Shown here piece after piece: positions 17,714 through 26,844 of a DNA stretch of 40,442 nucleotides. A program made the translations under genes and the position numbers. This DNA is from Paracoccaceae bacterium (GTDB lineage: Bacteria > Pseudomonadota > Alphaproteobacteria > Rhizobiales > Stappiaceae): contig JABXHV010000025.1 in assembly GCA_013373445.1 (NCBI GenBank), positions 80,126-120,567 of the forward strand, read 5' to 3'. The notes below the pieces were generated by a model. That model was not told where the DNA came from and ran no database searches. It was given only the letters and a program-made list of their open reading frames with translations. The first letter of the stretch is position 1. Every line of letters begins with the position of its first letter.

Positions 17714-17750
17714 GCCGAGAGCTCTCTTCAACAAGACCTCAAGCTCGACG

Positions 17751-18422
17751 TCAGAACGGACACTCGGAAACCCAGGTCATGCGCTCACCGCCATTTGGAT
17801 GGTGCAGGGTCAGCGTTTCCGCGTGGAGCTGCAAACGATCAGCCGACTCCAGGGCCTGGCCGGTCGCATAAAAGCGATCACCGAGAATAGGTGCGCCAAG
17901 GCTTAACATATGCACCCTCAACTGATGGGATCGTCCGGTGACTGGAGAAAGTCGCACCCGTGAGATGCCATCACGCACTTCAAGAACCTCCCAATGGGTA
18001 ATCGCACTACGCCCTTGCTCATGACAGACCATTTGCTTGGGTCGATTGGGCCAATCGCAGCGGAGTGGCAAGTCAACTGTTCCGGAAGGAGCTGAAAGCT
18101 CACCCCAAATCTCCGCGATATAAGTCTTGTTGGTTTTACGGCGTTCGAACTGCAATCCGAGATGCCGGTGTGCCGCAGCGTTCTTCGCAAGCACCATGAT
18201 ACCTGAAGTATCCATATCCAGACGGTGAACGATGCGCGCCGTGTCACAATAGGTACGCGCACGAGCCTCGATGCAATCGGAGTGTTCTTCAGCTTTTCCA
18301 GGAACGCTTAAAAGCCCGCTCGGCTTTGCAACTAAAAGCAGGTCCTCATCTTCATGAACAATGTCCAGAAAAGGCTCGACAGGCGGGTTATATACGAATG
18401 TGGGTGAAGGTCTGACGCTCAT
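17751..18422 (-). CDS. RluA-family pseudouridine synthase
   Basis: A 223-residue protein with the catalytic motif ARIVHRLDMDTSGIMVLAKN (the Asp in RLDMDTSG), KTYIAEIWG and the late GRSHQLRVHM. RluA-type enzymes isomerise uridine in 23S rRNA and/or tRNA; the short, S4-domain-free form is like RluA itself (23S U746 and tRNA U32), but that target is inferred. The start codon sits four bases after a long hairpin (18427-18469) that includes the most plausible ribosome site, GGAAGG. Confidence 0.9.
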   Translation of the reverse strand: MSVRPSPTFVYNPPVEPFLDIVHEDEDLLLVAKPSGLLSVPGKAEEHSDCIEARARTYCDTARIVHRLDMDTSGIMVLAKNAAAHRHLGLQFERRKTNKTYIAEIWGELSAPSGTVDLPLRCDWPNRPKQMVCHEQGRSAITHWEVLEVRDGISRVRLSPVTGRSHQLRVHMLSLGAPILGDRFYATGQALESADRLQLHAETLTLHHPNGGERMTWVSECPF

Positions 18423-18426
18423 GCCC

Positions 18427-18469
18427 CGGTTATACCGGCCTTCCCATCAATTGGAAGCCGGTATAACCG
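18427..18469 (-). promoter_or_regulatory. Long hairpin at the start of the pseudouridine synthase gene
   Basis: CGGTTATACCGGCCTTCC pairs with GGAAGCCGGTATAACCG with a single bulged C and an eight-base loop. Each arm also contains its own small palindrome: CCGGT-TAT-ACCGG (18426-18438) and CCGGT-ATA-ACCG (18458-18469). In the minus-strand RNA the structure ends four bases before the ATG and pairs the GGAAGG that could serve as ribosome site. It is therefore either a translational control hairpin, a paired operator, or an intergenic terminator without a U run. Confidence 0.6.
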
Positions 18470-18499
18470 CATCGCCATAGCTCAAGGGTCGATAAGACC

Positions 18500-18781
18500 T
18501 CAAATTGTGACGAGAGCAAAAAGGCCGGTCAAAACGAAAACGACGCCAGGAGCAATCCAACCATTTGCGCCGATTTTGATGCCAACGGCAGATGCAAAAA
18601 AATTGGCAAGTAACATGATCCAGCCGAGGATCAGCGAAAAAGTACCGCCAAAAGCAAACAACAACAGGCAAAGCACGATGTTCAGAACGGCAAGCGTGCC
18701 AATCTTGGAGAAGTTCAGAAAGCCCTCATAGGTGCCTTCATGCATCTCATAGTCCATTTCCGGAGCACTTTGCTCAGACAT
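18500..18781 (-). CDS. aa3-type cytochrome c oxidase subunit IV, extended form
   Basis: A 93-residue membrane protein. The N-terminal half has the aa3_CoxIV pattern MDYEMHEGTYEGFLNFSKIG followed by a transmembrane helix. Two more hydrophobic segments follow (SLILGWIMLLANFFASAVGI, WIAPGVVFVLTGLFALVTI), making it longer than the classic ~45-60-residue subunit. It probably associates with cytochrome oxidase in the inner membrane. No other oxidase genes are nearby. Confidence 0.75.
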   Translation of the reverse strand: MSEQSAPEMDYEMHEGTYEGFLNFSKIGTLAVLNIVLCLLLFAFGGTFSLILGWIMLLANFFASAVGIKIGANGWIAPGVVFVLTGLFALVTI

Positions 18782-18872
18782 AGGCTTCCCCCTCTAAAAT
18801 TCGCCTGCGCAGAACCTACAACAAACTCTGATCCGTTATCAACTTGATTAGCATCACGATAAATCGCGACTC

Positions 18873-19793
18873 TCACGCAGATTTACTGCAATTCACAACA
18901 TCTTCGAGCGCGGCAACAATCAAATGCTGAAACTCATCCAATCCCTTGTAGGTTCTCTGGTCGGGAGTGAGCGCCAGTAATTGTTGTTTTAGGCCTGATG
19001 CAAGTTCAGCAGCGCGAGAGTGTTGTCTCAGCGTAGCCAAAGGATCGTGATGTATCTTGATCGTAAATAACACGTACCCGCTTTCAGGCAGGCGTCTGAG
19101 CGTTTGGCGTTCGACCCGAATGAACAGCCGCGCCAGCGCTTCAATGGAAAGCTCAGAGGGTCGCAGTGATATGCGTTTGGGATGCGGATGGAACAGCTCA
19201 GCGTCATCATAAATCGACCAATTGTACCGACCGACCAATTGCCCCACTTTCAAGTTCTGAAAGAGGCGATCAACGATGCGCCCCATTTTCCCATGATTGA
19301 AATTGGGAACCGTTTCATGGATGGCAAACATGGATTTGCCGAACTTTTCCGCCAAAGACCAGGATGAAGGAAAACACAGACAGGCGGCGACCAGACGGTA
19401 TCCGTCCTTGCTAGGCCGCATCAAGACAAGGTCTTCCTGGACAAGACGCGCGGCGCGGACAAGAGGCGCTTCGCGTTCATCATGTTTGACGCCAATAACC
19501 CTCGGAACAGGTGGCGATGACGATACATCGTAGTCTTCGTTGCCAAGGCGGCGCAGATGCTCAACCACGAGCTCATAGGCTTCCTGTTGAGCCGCAACCG
19601 TATCTACCTCAGCCCGAAAGACAGCATCAATATCAGACGCCAGTAGCTGAGCCTTACGTTCTAGCTGATACTCCAGATTGGTATCGACTTCGAGCCAGCT
19701 GTCCTCCGAAATTGGTTCAAGACCAACGGTAAAGGGCTGTCTCGAACCATCGTATGGCGTATGGTGATACAATGGCGATGATTGCAGCTTCAT
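18873..19793 (-). CDS. DUF3445 protein (heme-dependent oxidative N-demethylase alpha-subunit family)
   Basis: A 306-residue DUF3445 protein. Visible hallmarks are YHHTPYDGSRQPFTVGLEPI at the N-terminus, the LVAACLCFPSSWSLAEKFGK core, the HETVPNFN motif and VGRYNWSIYDD. The family has been linked to heme-dependent oxidative N-demethylation, but no partner reductase genes are adjacent, so the reaction here is unknown. ATG at 19793 is chosen because AGGAG lies nine bases upstream. It follows the M3 peptidase gene by 45 bases and is probably cotranscribed with it. Confidence 0.82.
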   Translation of the reverse strand: MKLQSSPLYHHTPYDGSRQPFTVGLEPISEDSWLEVDTNLEYQLERKAQLLASDIDAVFRAEVDTVAAQQEAYELVVEHLRRLGNEDYDVSSSPPVPRVIGVKHDEREAPLVRAARLVQEDLVLMRPSKDGYRLVAACLCFPSSWSLAEKFGKSMFAIHETVPNFNHGKMGRIVDRLFQNLKVGQLVGRYNWSIYDDAELFHPHPKRISLRPSELSIEALARLFIRVERQTLRRLPESGYVLFTIKIHHDPLATLRQHSRAAELASGLKQQLLALTPDQRTYKGLDEFQHLIVAALEDVVNCSKSA

Positions 19794-19838
19794 CGGCAAA
19801 GCTCCTGCTCAATCACGGACAACTTCCTGACCGATACC

Positions 19839-21665
19839 CTAGTCGTCGAGCGCCTCCAGCTCGTCGATGATGCCCTCAATCACGCTCAGGCCTTTCTGCC
19901 AAAACGCAGGATCCTTTGCATCAAGTCCGAAAGGTTGCAAAAGCTCAGAATGGTGTTTGGTTCCACCTGCCTTCAAGAGCTCGAAATACTTCTCCTGGAA
20001 CCCGGCCTCAGCACCCTGATAAACAGCATAAAGAGAGTTCACGAGACAATCCCCAAAGGCATACGCATAGACGTAGAACGGCGAATGGATGAAGTGCGGA
20101 ATATAAGTCCAGAAGGTTTCATAGCCGTCATTCAGCTTGACCGCAGGCCCTAGGCTTTCCGCCTGAACCGACAACCACAGTTCGCCGATCTGCTCAGCGG
20201 TGAGTTCACCGTTGCGACGTTCCGTGTGCAGCTTGCGCTCAAAACTGTAGAAGGCGATTTGGCGGACGACCGTATTGATCATATCCTCGGCCTTACTGGC
20301 CAACAGAATTTTGCGGGCGCGCGGGGTCTCGGCTTTTGCCAGCAATGACTGGAATGTCAGCATTTCTCCAAAAACACTGGCGGTTTCAGCCAGGGTGAGC
20401 GGAGTTGGTGCCATCAAGGGGCCATTGTGACCCGCAAGAACCTGATGAACTCCGTGCCCAAGTTCATGAGCGAGAACCATGACATCACGGGTCTTTCCAA
20501 GATAGTTGAGCAGCACATAGGGGTGTGCGCTTGGCACTGTTGGATGGGCAAACGCACCAGGTGCCTTGCCGGGGCGTGCAGGGGCATCGATCCAGTTTTT
20601 GTCGAAGAAAGTTTTGGCGATATCGGCCATCTCAGGTGCGAAGCCTGAATAGGCCGACAAGACGGTTTCACGCGCTTCATCCCAAGAAATAACGCTCTGA
20701 TCTGACTCCGGCAGAGGTGCATTTCTGTCCCAGAAATTCATCTGTTCAACGCCAAGCCATTTTGCCTTCAGCGCATAGTAGCGGTGAGACAACTTCGGAT
20801 AAGCCTCACGAACAGCGGAAACGAGCGCCTCGACGACTTCCCGCTCCACCCGGTTGGCCAGATGGCGACTATCAGCGATATCGCCGAAGTTACGCCAGCG
20901 ATCCGAAATCTCCTTGTCCTTGGCCAAGGTGTTGGTGATCAGAGTAAACGTCGACAGATTGTCTGAGAACGTTTTGATCAACGCCTTGCCCGCACCCTCA
21001 CGTTTTGCAGGATCGTTGTTTTGCAGCATCGCCAAAACAGGCTCGACGGAGAGCTGCTCGCCGTTCACGTCGAAACGCAGCGACGCCATCGTCTCATCAA
21101 ACAGACGATTCCAGGCACCACGACCCGTCACAGATTTTTCATGAAAGAGCTGCTCGACACGATCTTCGAGCTGATAGGGTTTGTTTTTGCGCTGGTCTTC
21201 AAACCACGGCCGGTAATAGGCCAAGTCAGCGTCTGTTAGAGCCGCCTCCAGAACATCGTCGTCAACCCGGTTTAACTCCAGCTCAAAGAAAAGCAGGTGA
21301 GAGCTGATGTTGGTGATGCGCTCCTGCATGTCACCATAGAATTTCTGGACTTTAGGATCTGAGGTATCCCCGGCATAAGACAGTCCGGCAAAGGAAATCA
21401 GACGCCCCATCAGATCATCCAGATCTTCATAGGCCTTCACCGCCTTCAGCAACCCTGCAACATCATTCTTGGCGAGATCCGCAAGCTGGCCCTTGTATGT
21501 TTTCTCAAGCGCTTGCGCCTGCTCAGAACAGGCTTGAAGGTCTCTTGAAACCTCGGGAGCATCCAGCCCGGTATAAAGATCCGTCAAATCCCATTCGGGC
21601 AATCCGGCAAGGATATTTCCCTCGGCCTGATCAGCTGCAGAATAGGTTGGACTAACAATAAGCAT
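19839..21665 (-). CDS. pepF: M3 family oligoendopeptidase F
   Basis: A 608-residue zinc metallopeptidase with the catalytic motif VLAHELGHGVHQ and the family segments GLPEWDLTDLYTG at the N-terminus and HFIHSPFYVYAYAFGDCLVN near the C-terminus. M3B enzymes cleave short peptides in the cytoplasm. The start at 21665 is set by GGAGAG four bases upstream; the in-frame extension to 21746 lacks a ribosome site. Divergent from the sigma-54 regulator. Confidence 0.93.
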   Translation of the reverse strand: MLIVSPTYSAADQAEGNILAGLPEWDLTDLYTGLDAPEVSRDLQACSEQAQALEKTYKGQLADLAKNDVAGLLKAVKAYEDLDDLMGRLISFAGLSYAGDTSDPKVQKFYGDMQERITNISSHLLFFELELNRVDDDVLEAALTDADLAYYRPWFEDQRKNKPYQLEDRVEQLFHEKSVTGRGAWNRLFDETMASLRFDVNGEQLSVEPVLAMLQNNDPAKREGAGKALIKTFSDNLSTFTLITNTLAKDKEISDRWRNFGDIADSRHLANRVEREVVEALVSAVREAYPKLSHRYYALKAKWLGVEQMNFWDRNAPLPESDQSVISWDEARETVLSAYSGFAPEMADIAKTFFDKNWIDAPARPGKAPGAFAHPTVPSAHPYVLLNYLGKTRDVMVLAHELGHGVHQVLAGHNGPLMAPTPLTLAETASVFGEMLTFQSLLAKAETPRARKILLASKAEDMINTVVRQIAFYSFERKLHTERRNGELTAEQIGELWLSVQAESLGPAVKLNDGYETFWTYIPHFIHSPFYVYAYAFGDCLVNSLYAVYQGAEAGFQEKYFELLKAGGTKHHSELLQPFGLDAKDPAFWQKGLSVIEGIIDELEALDD

Positions 21666-21898
21666 GAAACTCTCCGGAAGCGTTATCGCTATCAACAGCG
21701 CGTCTGTTCTTAATACCTGTGTAGGCTGCAGATTAGGAAAATTCAATTCGCATCACTCTCAAGGTCTTCGATGAACTGACCAAGCTGTGGGCGATGGGAA
21801 GACCGAGAAAATTCTTCGTTTTATCTGGACGATTTGTTTACCCATTTGCGACCATGATGCCCCGAATTGAGACATTTCAAGCTTCGGGGCCATTTTCA

Positions 21899-23470
21899 AT
21901 GCAATCTTCAAGCGGCAGAATCCTGATCGTAGATGACGATCCGATCCAACGTCGACTGTTGAGCGAGGCCGTCAAAAAATTTGGCCATAAAGCCAAAACG
22001 GCTGAAAACGGTATTGAAGCGGTCAAGATTATGACTGGAGCAGAAGGTCATGACATTGACCTCGTAATCCTCGACATGGTCATGCCGGAACTGGATGGAA
22101 TTGGCGCGCTGACAGAGATCCGCGCTGCCAAGGTCGCAACTCCGGTTATCGTCCAGACTGCGCATGGCGGCATCGACACGGTGGTCAGCGCCATGAACGC
22201 AGGTGCGCAGGACTTTGTGGTCAAACCATTTTCACCTGAACGCCTCGACATATCTATTCGCAATCTTCTCAAGACCTCTGCGCTTGAAGATGAAATCGTC
22301 CGCTTCAGAAAGCAGGCCTCGGGCACTCTGACATTTGACGACATCATCACACATTCCCCGGCTATGGAACGGGTGATAAATCTCGGCCGCAGGGCAGCTT
22401 CGAGCAATATCCCAATCCTCATCGAGGGTGAGAGCGGCGTCGGAAAAGAACTGATAGCCAGCGCCATCCAGGGCAGTGGTGATCGCAAATCCAAGTCACT
22501 TGTGACCGTGAACTGCGGTGCAATTCCCGACAACCTCGTTGAGTCCATCCTCTTCGGACATGAGAAAGGCGCCTTCACCGGAGCAGTCGACAAACATGTC
22601 GGAAAGTTCCAGGAAGCCAACGGAGGAACGCTTTTTCTGGATGAGGTAGGAGAATTGCCGCAAGAGGTTCAGGTCAAACTTCTGCGGGCCATTCAGGAAA
22701 ATGAAATCGATCCGATCGGCGCGAAGCGCCCTGTCAAAGTCGACTTCCGATTGATATCGGCAACCAACCGACGCCTAGTCGATCAGGTAAAGGAGGGCGC
22801 ATTCCGCGAAGACCTTTACTATCGCCTCAACGTCTTTCCGATCTGGATTCCACCGCTGCGCGATCGCCGCGAGGACATTCCAGCGCTCACACGTCATTTC
22901 CTGGCGCGCTTCGCAGCAGAAGAAGGCAAACCGCAGGTCACTGGCGTTGCCCTAGATGCGTTGGAACTGCTCCAGTCCTATACATGGCCAGGCAATATCC
23001 GCCAGTTGGAAAACACCGTTTTCCGCGCCGTGGTACTTTGTGACGGAGCTAATCTCACGATAGACGACTTCCCGCAGGTCGCCTCCGCAGTCGAAACAGG
23101 TCCAAGATCACCCGGGCACAGTTTCTCTCCAGCTGTATCCGCTGGAACCGCTTCTGCAAATGAGACTAATGCTCAATCGACACCATTCACAGAACCCGAC
23201 GCAACGGCGAGCGGGCAGGAAACTGCGACCGGCGACAACGCATTTCTAGGTGCCGCTCCCTTTGGTTTTATGCGCAATCTGCAAAATGACGGCCATGTGC
23301 GCAGCCTGGAGGACGTCGAAGCAGAGCTGATCAGAACCGCAATCAATCACTACTCCGGTCGCATGACCGAAGTTGCCAAACGCCTTGGGATCGGACGTTC
23401 CACGCTTTATCGAAAGCTGAAGGAATACGATCTCGAAGAAGCGGCGGACAAAGCTGGTGCAGCGGCCTGA
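21899..23470 (+). CDS. Sigma-54-dependent response regulator (NtrC/DctD type), orphan
   Basis: A 523-residue regulator. The receiver domain (~6-125) has the acidic pocket VDDD and phospho-acceptor Asp59 (VILDM), and Lys109 (VKPF). The AAA+ domain has Walker A GESGVGKE (177-184), the sigma-54 contact loop GAFTGA (224-229) and Walker B TLFLDEVGE (244-252). A linker of about 70 Ala/Thr-rich residues leads to a Fis-type helix-turn-helix (NHYSGRMTEVAKRLGIGRST). It would activate RpoN promoters when phosphorylated. No histidine kinase is adjacent, so signal and targets are unknown. The ATG at 21899 begins the domain but has no strong ribosome site. Confidence 0.92.
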   Translation: MQSSSGRILIVDDDPIQRRLLSEAVKKFGHKAKTAENGIEAVKIMTGAEGHDIDLVILDMVMPELDGIGALTEIRAAKVATPVIVQTAHGGIDTVVSAMNAGAQDFVVKPFSPERLDISIRNLLKTSALEDEIVRFRKQASGTLTFDDIITHSPAMERVINLGRRAASSNIPILIEGESGVGKELIASAIQGSGDRKSKSLVTVNCGAIPDNLVESILFGHEKGAFTGAVDKHVGKFQEANGGTLFLDEVGELPQEVQVKLLRAIQENEIDPIGAKRPVKVDFRLISATNRRLVDQVKEGAFREDLYYRLNVFPIWIPPLRDRREDIPALTRHFLARFAAEEGKPQVTGVALDALELLQSYTWPGNIRQLENTVFRAVVLCDGANLTIDDFPQVASAVETGPRSPGHSFSPAVSAGTASANETNAQSTPFTEPDATASGQETATGDNAFLGAAPFGFMRNLQNDGHVRSLEDVEAELIRTAINHYSGRMTEVAKRLGIGRSTLYRKLKEYDLEEAADKAGAAA

Positions 23471-23674
23471 TTTCTGACAAGCGCTGAGATCTTGTGGTTC
23501 CTTTGCAAAAACATTGAAATAAATCCACAGGAGTTGTACTTTTGCCACTATTCTCACCTTTGTTGTCTTAAGGTAAAAAAATATTAACCACGGACTAGCT
23601 ATCTTTACGTGCTGGGGAGCAAGGGCTTGAGAAAGAGCCAAAATATTCGGCGAGATAGTAGTTTGCGTAGAGTA

Positions 23675-25318
23675 ATGTTCGCAATGAACATCGAGAGATG
23701 GCTAAGAGGCACGTTTTTGCTTGCCTGCCTCGTGGCATTGTTATCGATGTGGACACTTGCAGATGCCTCCGCGGAGACGCGGACCCTCAAGCTTTACAAT
23801 ACACACACCAAGGAACGCGTATCCATTACGTTCAAGAAAAATGGGCGCTATCTGGATTCTGGCCTACGCGAAGCCAACACCTTCCTGCGTGACTGGCGAC
23901 GCAATGAAGCCACCAAGATTGATCCAAAGCTGCTCGACCTCGTCTGGGAAGTGTATCAAGAAGTTGGCGCCAATAAGCCGATCTATGTGGTTTCCAGCTA
24001 TCGTTCTCCCGCGACCAACAACATGCTGCGCAAACGTTCCAATGGGGTTGCCAAAAACAGCCAGCACACGCGCGGCAAGGCAATGGATTTCTATATTCCT
24101 GGTGTCAATCTCGCGAAATTGAGACGAACAGGCTTGCGCAAGCAGGTCGGTGGTGTCGGCTACTACCCGACTTCAGGTTCGCCGTTTGTTCATATGGATA
24201 CCGGGTCAGTTCGTCACTGGCCACGGATGACGAGAACACAATTGAGCAAGGTCTTCCCGGATGGGAAAACGCTCCATGTTCCGACAGATGGCAAACCGAT
24301 GAGCGGCTATAAGATCGCATTGGCCGAAGCAAAGAAGAAAAAATCGACCAGCTCACCAACTGTAAAGACAGCTTCTTCAGATCAGAAAAATTCTGGCAAA
24401 GGCTTCCTCGCCTCTCTGTTCGGCAGACGTGATGGGCCGACACCAAAGGAAAACGTTGGCAAAGCTGTGACGACAGCAAGCAACTTGCCTGCTGCCTCAG
24501 CGAAGCAAGTCGCGGCCGCTCTTGAGCCACCGCCCGTTCCAGAAACAAAAGAAATTGTTGTCGCTGAAGCCCCAACGGAATTGCGCGCACTGCCACAAGA
24601 CAGGTCTTCCGACCTGATCCTGACACGCAGAGTGCCCACTCAAAAGCCTCAACCTGCCGCAGCGCCGATACAAGTCGCATCAGCACCACCAAACACGCTT
24701 GATGCACAACGTATCGCGATCGAAAATGGCACTCCAGTCGCGCAACCCGCCGCAGAACGTATCTTGAATGCAGCCGCGTTCCCTGAGCAGAAGCCCGCCA
24801 GCGCTGCTCTTCTGGCTGCTTCACGGCAGGCTGCTGGCGAAACAGCCAATGATCCTGTTGCAGCAATTGCAGCAGTTACAAGAAACGCTGTCACACCACG
24901 TTCGCGGCCCGAGCTTGGCAACAGCACGCTGGCCTATGCGTCCGCGACAACGCTTCCACCTGTCCGGGCTGGCAGCTCAGCCAAAGCTCCTGCGAATGCA
25001 AGCAATAAGGTCGCGCGGACAGCGGCAAAACAGTCGATTTCCGGCCGTATTCCGGTCGCCGAGATTCAGGATCCACTTGCCGGTTTTGTCAGTCTCCCCA
25101 ACAAGGCAGAGCCTCGTTTGATTACTGGCGAGCACACGACAAGACAAAGGATGTTCGCAGCGTTGAGCCACCCAAACCAACGCACGCTTAAGAATGCCTT
25201 GGCACCTGGAAACCGATTCATCGATGGTGGTTTTGGTCTTTTCCCATATGGGTCTCTGAGAACGGATCGCTTTGACGGTCCCGCAATCGTTATTCTGCCG
25301 GTCGTCTACGCCCGCTAG
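23675..25318 (+). CDS. DUF882 (YcbK/MepK-like) peptidase with long Ala/Pro-rich tail
   Basis: A signal-type hydrophobic segment (LLACLVALLSMWTLADASA) is followed by a DUF882/M15-like domain to about residue 210 with the metal-site pattern SQHTRGKAMDFYI and GSPFVHMDTGSVRHWPRMTR. Related proteins (E. coli MepK) are periplasmic murein endopeptidases. The remaining ~330 residues are low-complexity, rich in Ala, Pro, Lys and Ser, then end in a short ordered block (LAPGNRFIDGGFGLFPYGSL). The start is uncertain among ATGs at 23675 and 23684. A TTAACC half-motif lies upstream but is not enough to claim CtrA control. Confidence 0.85.
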   Translation: MFAMNIERWLRGTFLLACLVALLSMWTLADASAETRTLKLYNTHTKERVSITFKKNGRYLDSGLREANTFLRDWRRNEATKIDPKLLDLVWEVYQEVGANKPIYVVSSYRSPATNNMLRKRSNGVAKNSQHTRGKAMDFYIPGVNLAKLRRTGLRKQVGGVGYYPTSGSPFVHMDTGSVRHWPRMTRTQLSKVFPDGKTLHVPTDGKPMSGYKIALAEAKKKKSTSSPTVKTASSDQKNSGKGFLASLFGRRDGPTPKENVGKAVTTASNLPAASAKQVAAALEPPPVPETKEIVVAEAPTELRALPQDRSSDLILTRRVPTQKPQPAAAPIQVASAPPNTLDAQRIAIENGTPVAQPAAERILNAAAFPEQKPASAALLAASRQAAGETANDPVAAIAAVTRNAVTPRSRPELGNSTLAYASATTLPPVRAGSSAKAPANASNKVARTAAKQSISGRIPVAEIQDPLAGFVSLPNKAEPRLITGEHTTRQRMFAALSHPNQRTLKNALAPGNRFIDGGFGLFPYGSLRTDRFDGPAIVILPVVYAR

Positions 25319-25349
25319 GTACAAAACGATCTGGCAATGCTGAGATACC

Positions 25350-25382
25350 AAAAAAGGCGGCCACAAGGACCGCCTTTTTTTT
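25350..25382. terminator. Bidirectional terminator between the DUF882 gene and pyk
   Basis: AAAAAAGGCGG and CCGCCTTTTTTTT pair around a short loop; convergent stops at 25318 and 25408 flank it. Confidence 0.88.
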
Positions 25383-25407
25383 ATTTCAAATGGCCCAAAA
25401 CTTGGGT

Positions 25408-26844
25408 TTAAACGCTGCTCTGGCCGTCGGTGCCAACAAAAGCAATGCGAAGCATGTTGGTCGATCCGGGCGTACCGAACGGAACACCGGCGGTAACGAT
25501 GATACGTTGACCGGCTTCTGCAATCTCTTCGCTATGGGAGATGCGGCAAGCTCTGTCGACCATGTCCTGCTCACTTGCAGCATCTTCACTGACGACACAA
25601 TGTGTACCCCAGGCAAGCGCCAGCCGGCGTGCAGTACTGACAACGGGCGACAGGACGATAAGCGGAGAAGCGGGACGTTCACGCGAAGCCCGAAGTCCGG
25701 TCGCACCGGATGTTGTGTAGCAAACCACAGCTGCGAGACTTAGCGTCTCCGCAATCTGACGCGCAGCAGCAGAGATAGCGTCCGCACCCGTTGATTCAGG
25801 CGTAGCACGCTGTGCATCGATGATAGACCGATAGTTCGGATCAGTCTCAACTTCCTGAGCAATGTTGTTCATCGTTGCCACAGCTTCGATTGGGAAAGAT
25901 CCTGCAGCGGACTCGGCAGATAGCATGACAGCATCTGCACCTTCATAAACAGCCGTTGCCACATCAGACACTTCTGCACGCGTCGGCACAGGCGCTGTAA
26001 TCATCGATTCCAGCATCTGTGTTGCAACGACAACCGGCTTGCCGGCCTTCCGTGCTGCACGCGTGATCTTCTTTTGAAGACCCGGAACTTTTTCAAGCGG
26101 CATTTCAACACCAAGGTCACCACGGGCAACCATGATCGCGTCGGACAGCTCAATGATCTCATCCAGTCGGCCAATCGCCTGCGGCTTTTCGATCTTGGCG
26201 AGAACACCTGCCCGGCCACGCACGATCTTGCGAACCTCAGCCATATCATCAGGACGCTGCACAAAAGACAGTGCGACCCAGTCAACATTTTCAGCCAAGG
26301 CCGCGTCCAGATCGGCACGGTCTTTGTCCGTCATCGCACTGGTTGCGATCTCAGAATCGGGAACGCTAACGCCTTTGCGATCCGAAAGCTTGCCACCAAC
26401 GATCACCTCTGTGACGGCGTGGGTTGGCGAACATTCGATTACCCGCAGCTGAACCTTGCCGTCATCCAAGAGAAGACGGTGCGAAGGTTCAAGCGCTTTC
26501 AAGATTTCCGGATGTGGCAGATACACACGTTCAACCGTGCCAGCCGTCTCATCCGAGTCCAATACAAAACGGGCACCATTTTCAAGCATGACAGGGCCAT
26601 CCTTGAAAGCACCTACACGGAGCTTCGGCCCTTGCAAATCGGCCAAGATACCAATTGGACGCCCGACCTTCTCCTCCACAGAACGAATATGCCCAACGAG
26701 CATTTTCAGACGGTCATGATTAGTATGGCTCATGTTGATACGGAACACATCCGCACCAGCACGAAACAAACTTTCGATGATGTCTTGTTCAGAGGAAGAG
26801 GGTCCGAGAGTAGCTAGAATTTTTACCCGACGGTTTCGCCTCAT
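25408..26844 (-). CDS. pyk: Pyruvate kinase
   Basis: A 478-residue enzyme with RRVKILATLGPSSSEQDIIE at the N-terminus, the substrate segment GVLAKIEKPQAIGRLDEIIE, VARGDLGVEMPLEKVPGLQK and the effector-type C-terminal domain. It converts phosphoenolpyruvate and ADP to pyruvate and ATP. Its ATG overlaps the stop of the DUF1036 gene (ATGA, 26841-26844), so the two are translationally coupled. It is the last gene of the operon with glycerate kinase. Confidence 0.96.
   Translation of the reverse strand: MRRNRRVKILATLGPSSSEQDIIESLFRAGADVFRINMSHTNHDRLKMLVGHIRSVEEKVGRPIGILADLQGPKLRVGAFKDGPVMLENGARFVLDSDETAGTVERVYLPHPEILKALEPSHRLLLDDGKVQLRVIECSPTHAVTEVIVGGKLSDRKGVSVPDSEIATSAMTDKDRADLDAALAENVDWVALSFVQRPDDMAEVRKIVRGRAGVLAKIEKPQAIGRLDEIIELSDAIMVARGDLGVEMPLEKVPGLQKKITRAARKAGKPVVVATQMLESMITAPVPTRAEVSDVATAVYEGADAVMLSAESAAGSFPIEAVATMNNIAQEVETDPNYRSIIDAQRATPESTGADAISAAARQIAETLSLAAVVCYTTSGATGLRASRERPASPLIVLSPVVSTARRLALAWGTHCVVSEDAASEQDMVDRACRISHSEEIAEAGQRIIVTAGVPFGTPGSTNMLRIAFVGTDGQSSV

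Noticed and set aside
23583-23600. TTAACC near the DUF882 gene as a CtrA binding site
   Set aside because: Only a half-motif is present without the second TTAA at the required seven-base spacing.
24105-24866. Minus-strand ORF of 253 codons opposite the DUF882 gene
   Set aside because: It is antisense to the low-complexity Ala/Pro-rich tail, which tends to open the opposite frames.
26074-26817. Plus-strand ORF of 247 codons opposite pyk
   Set aside because: Antisense shadow of a conserved enzyme, without motif or ribosome site.
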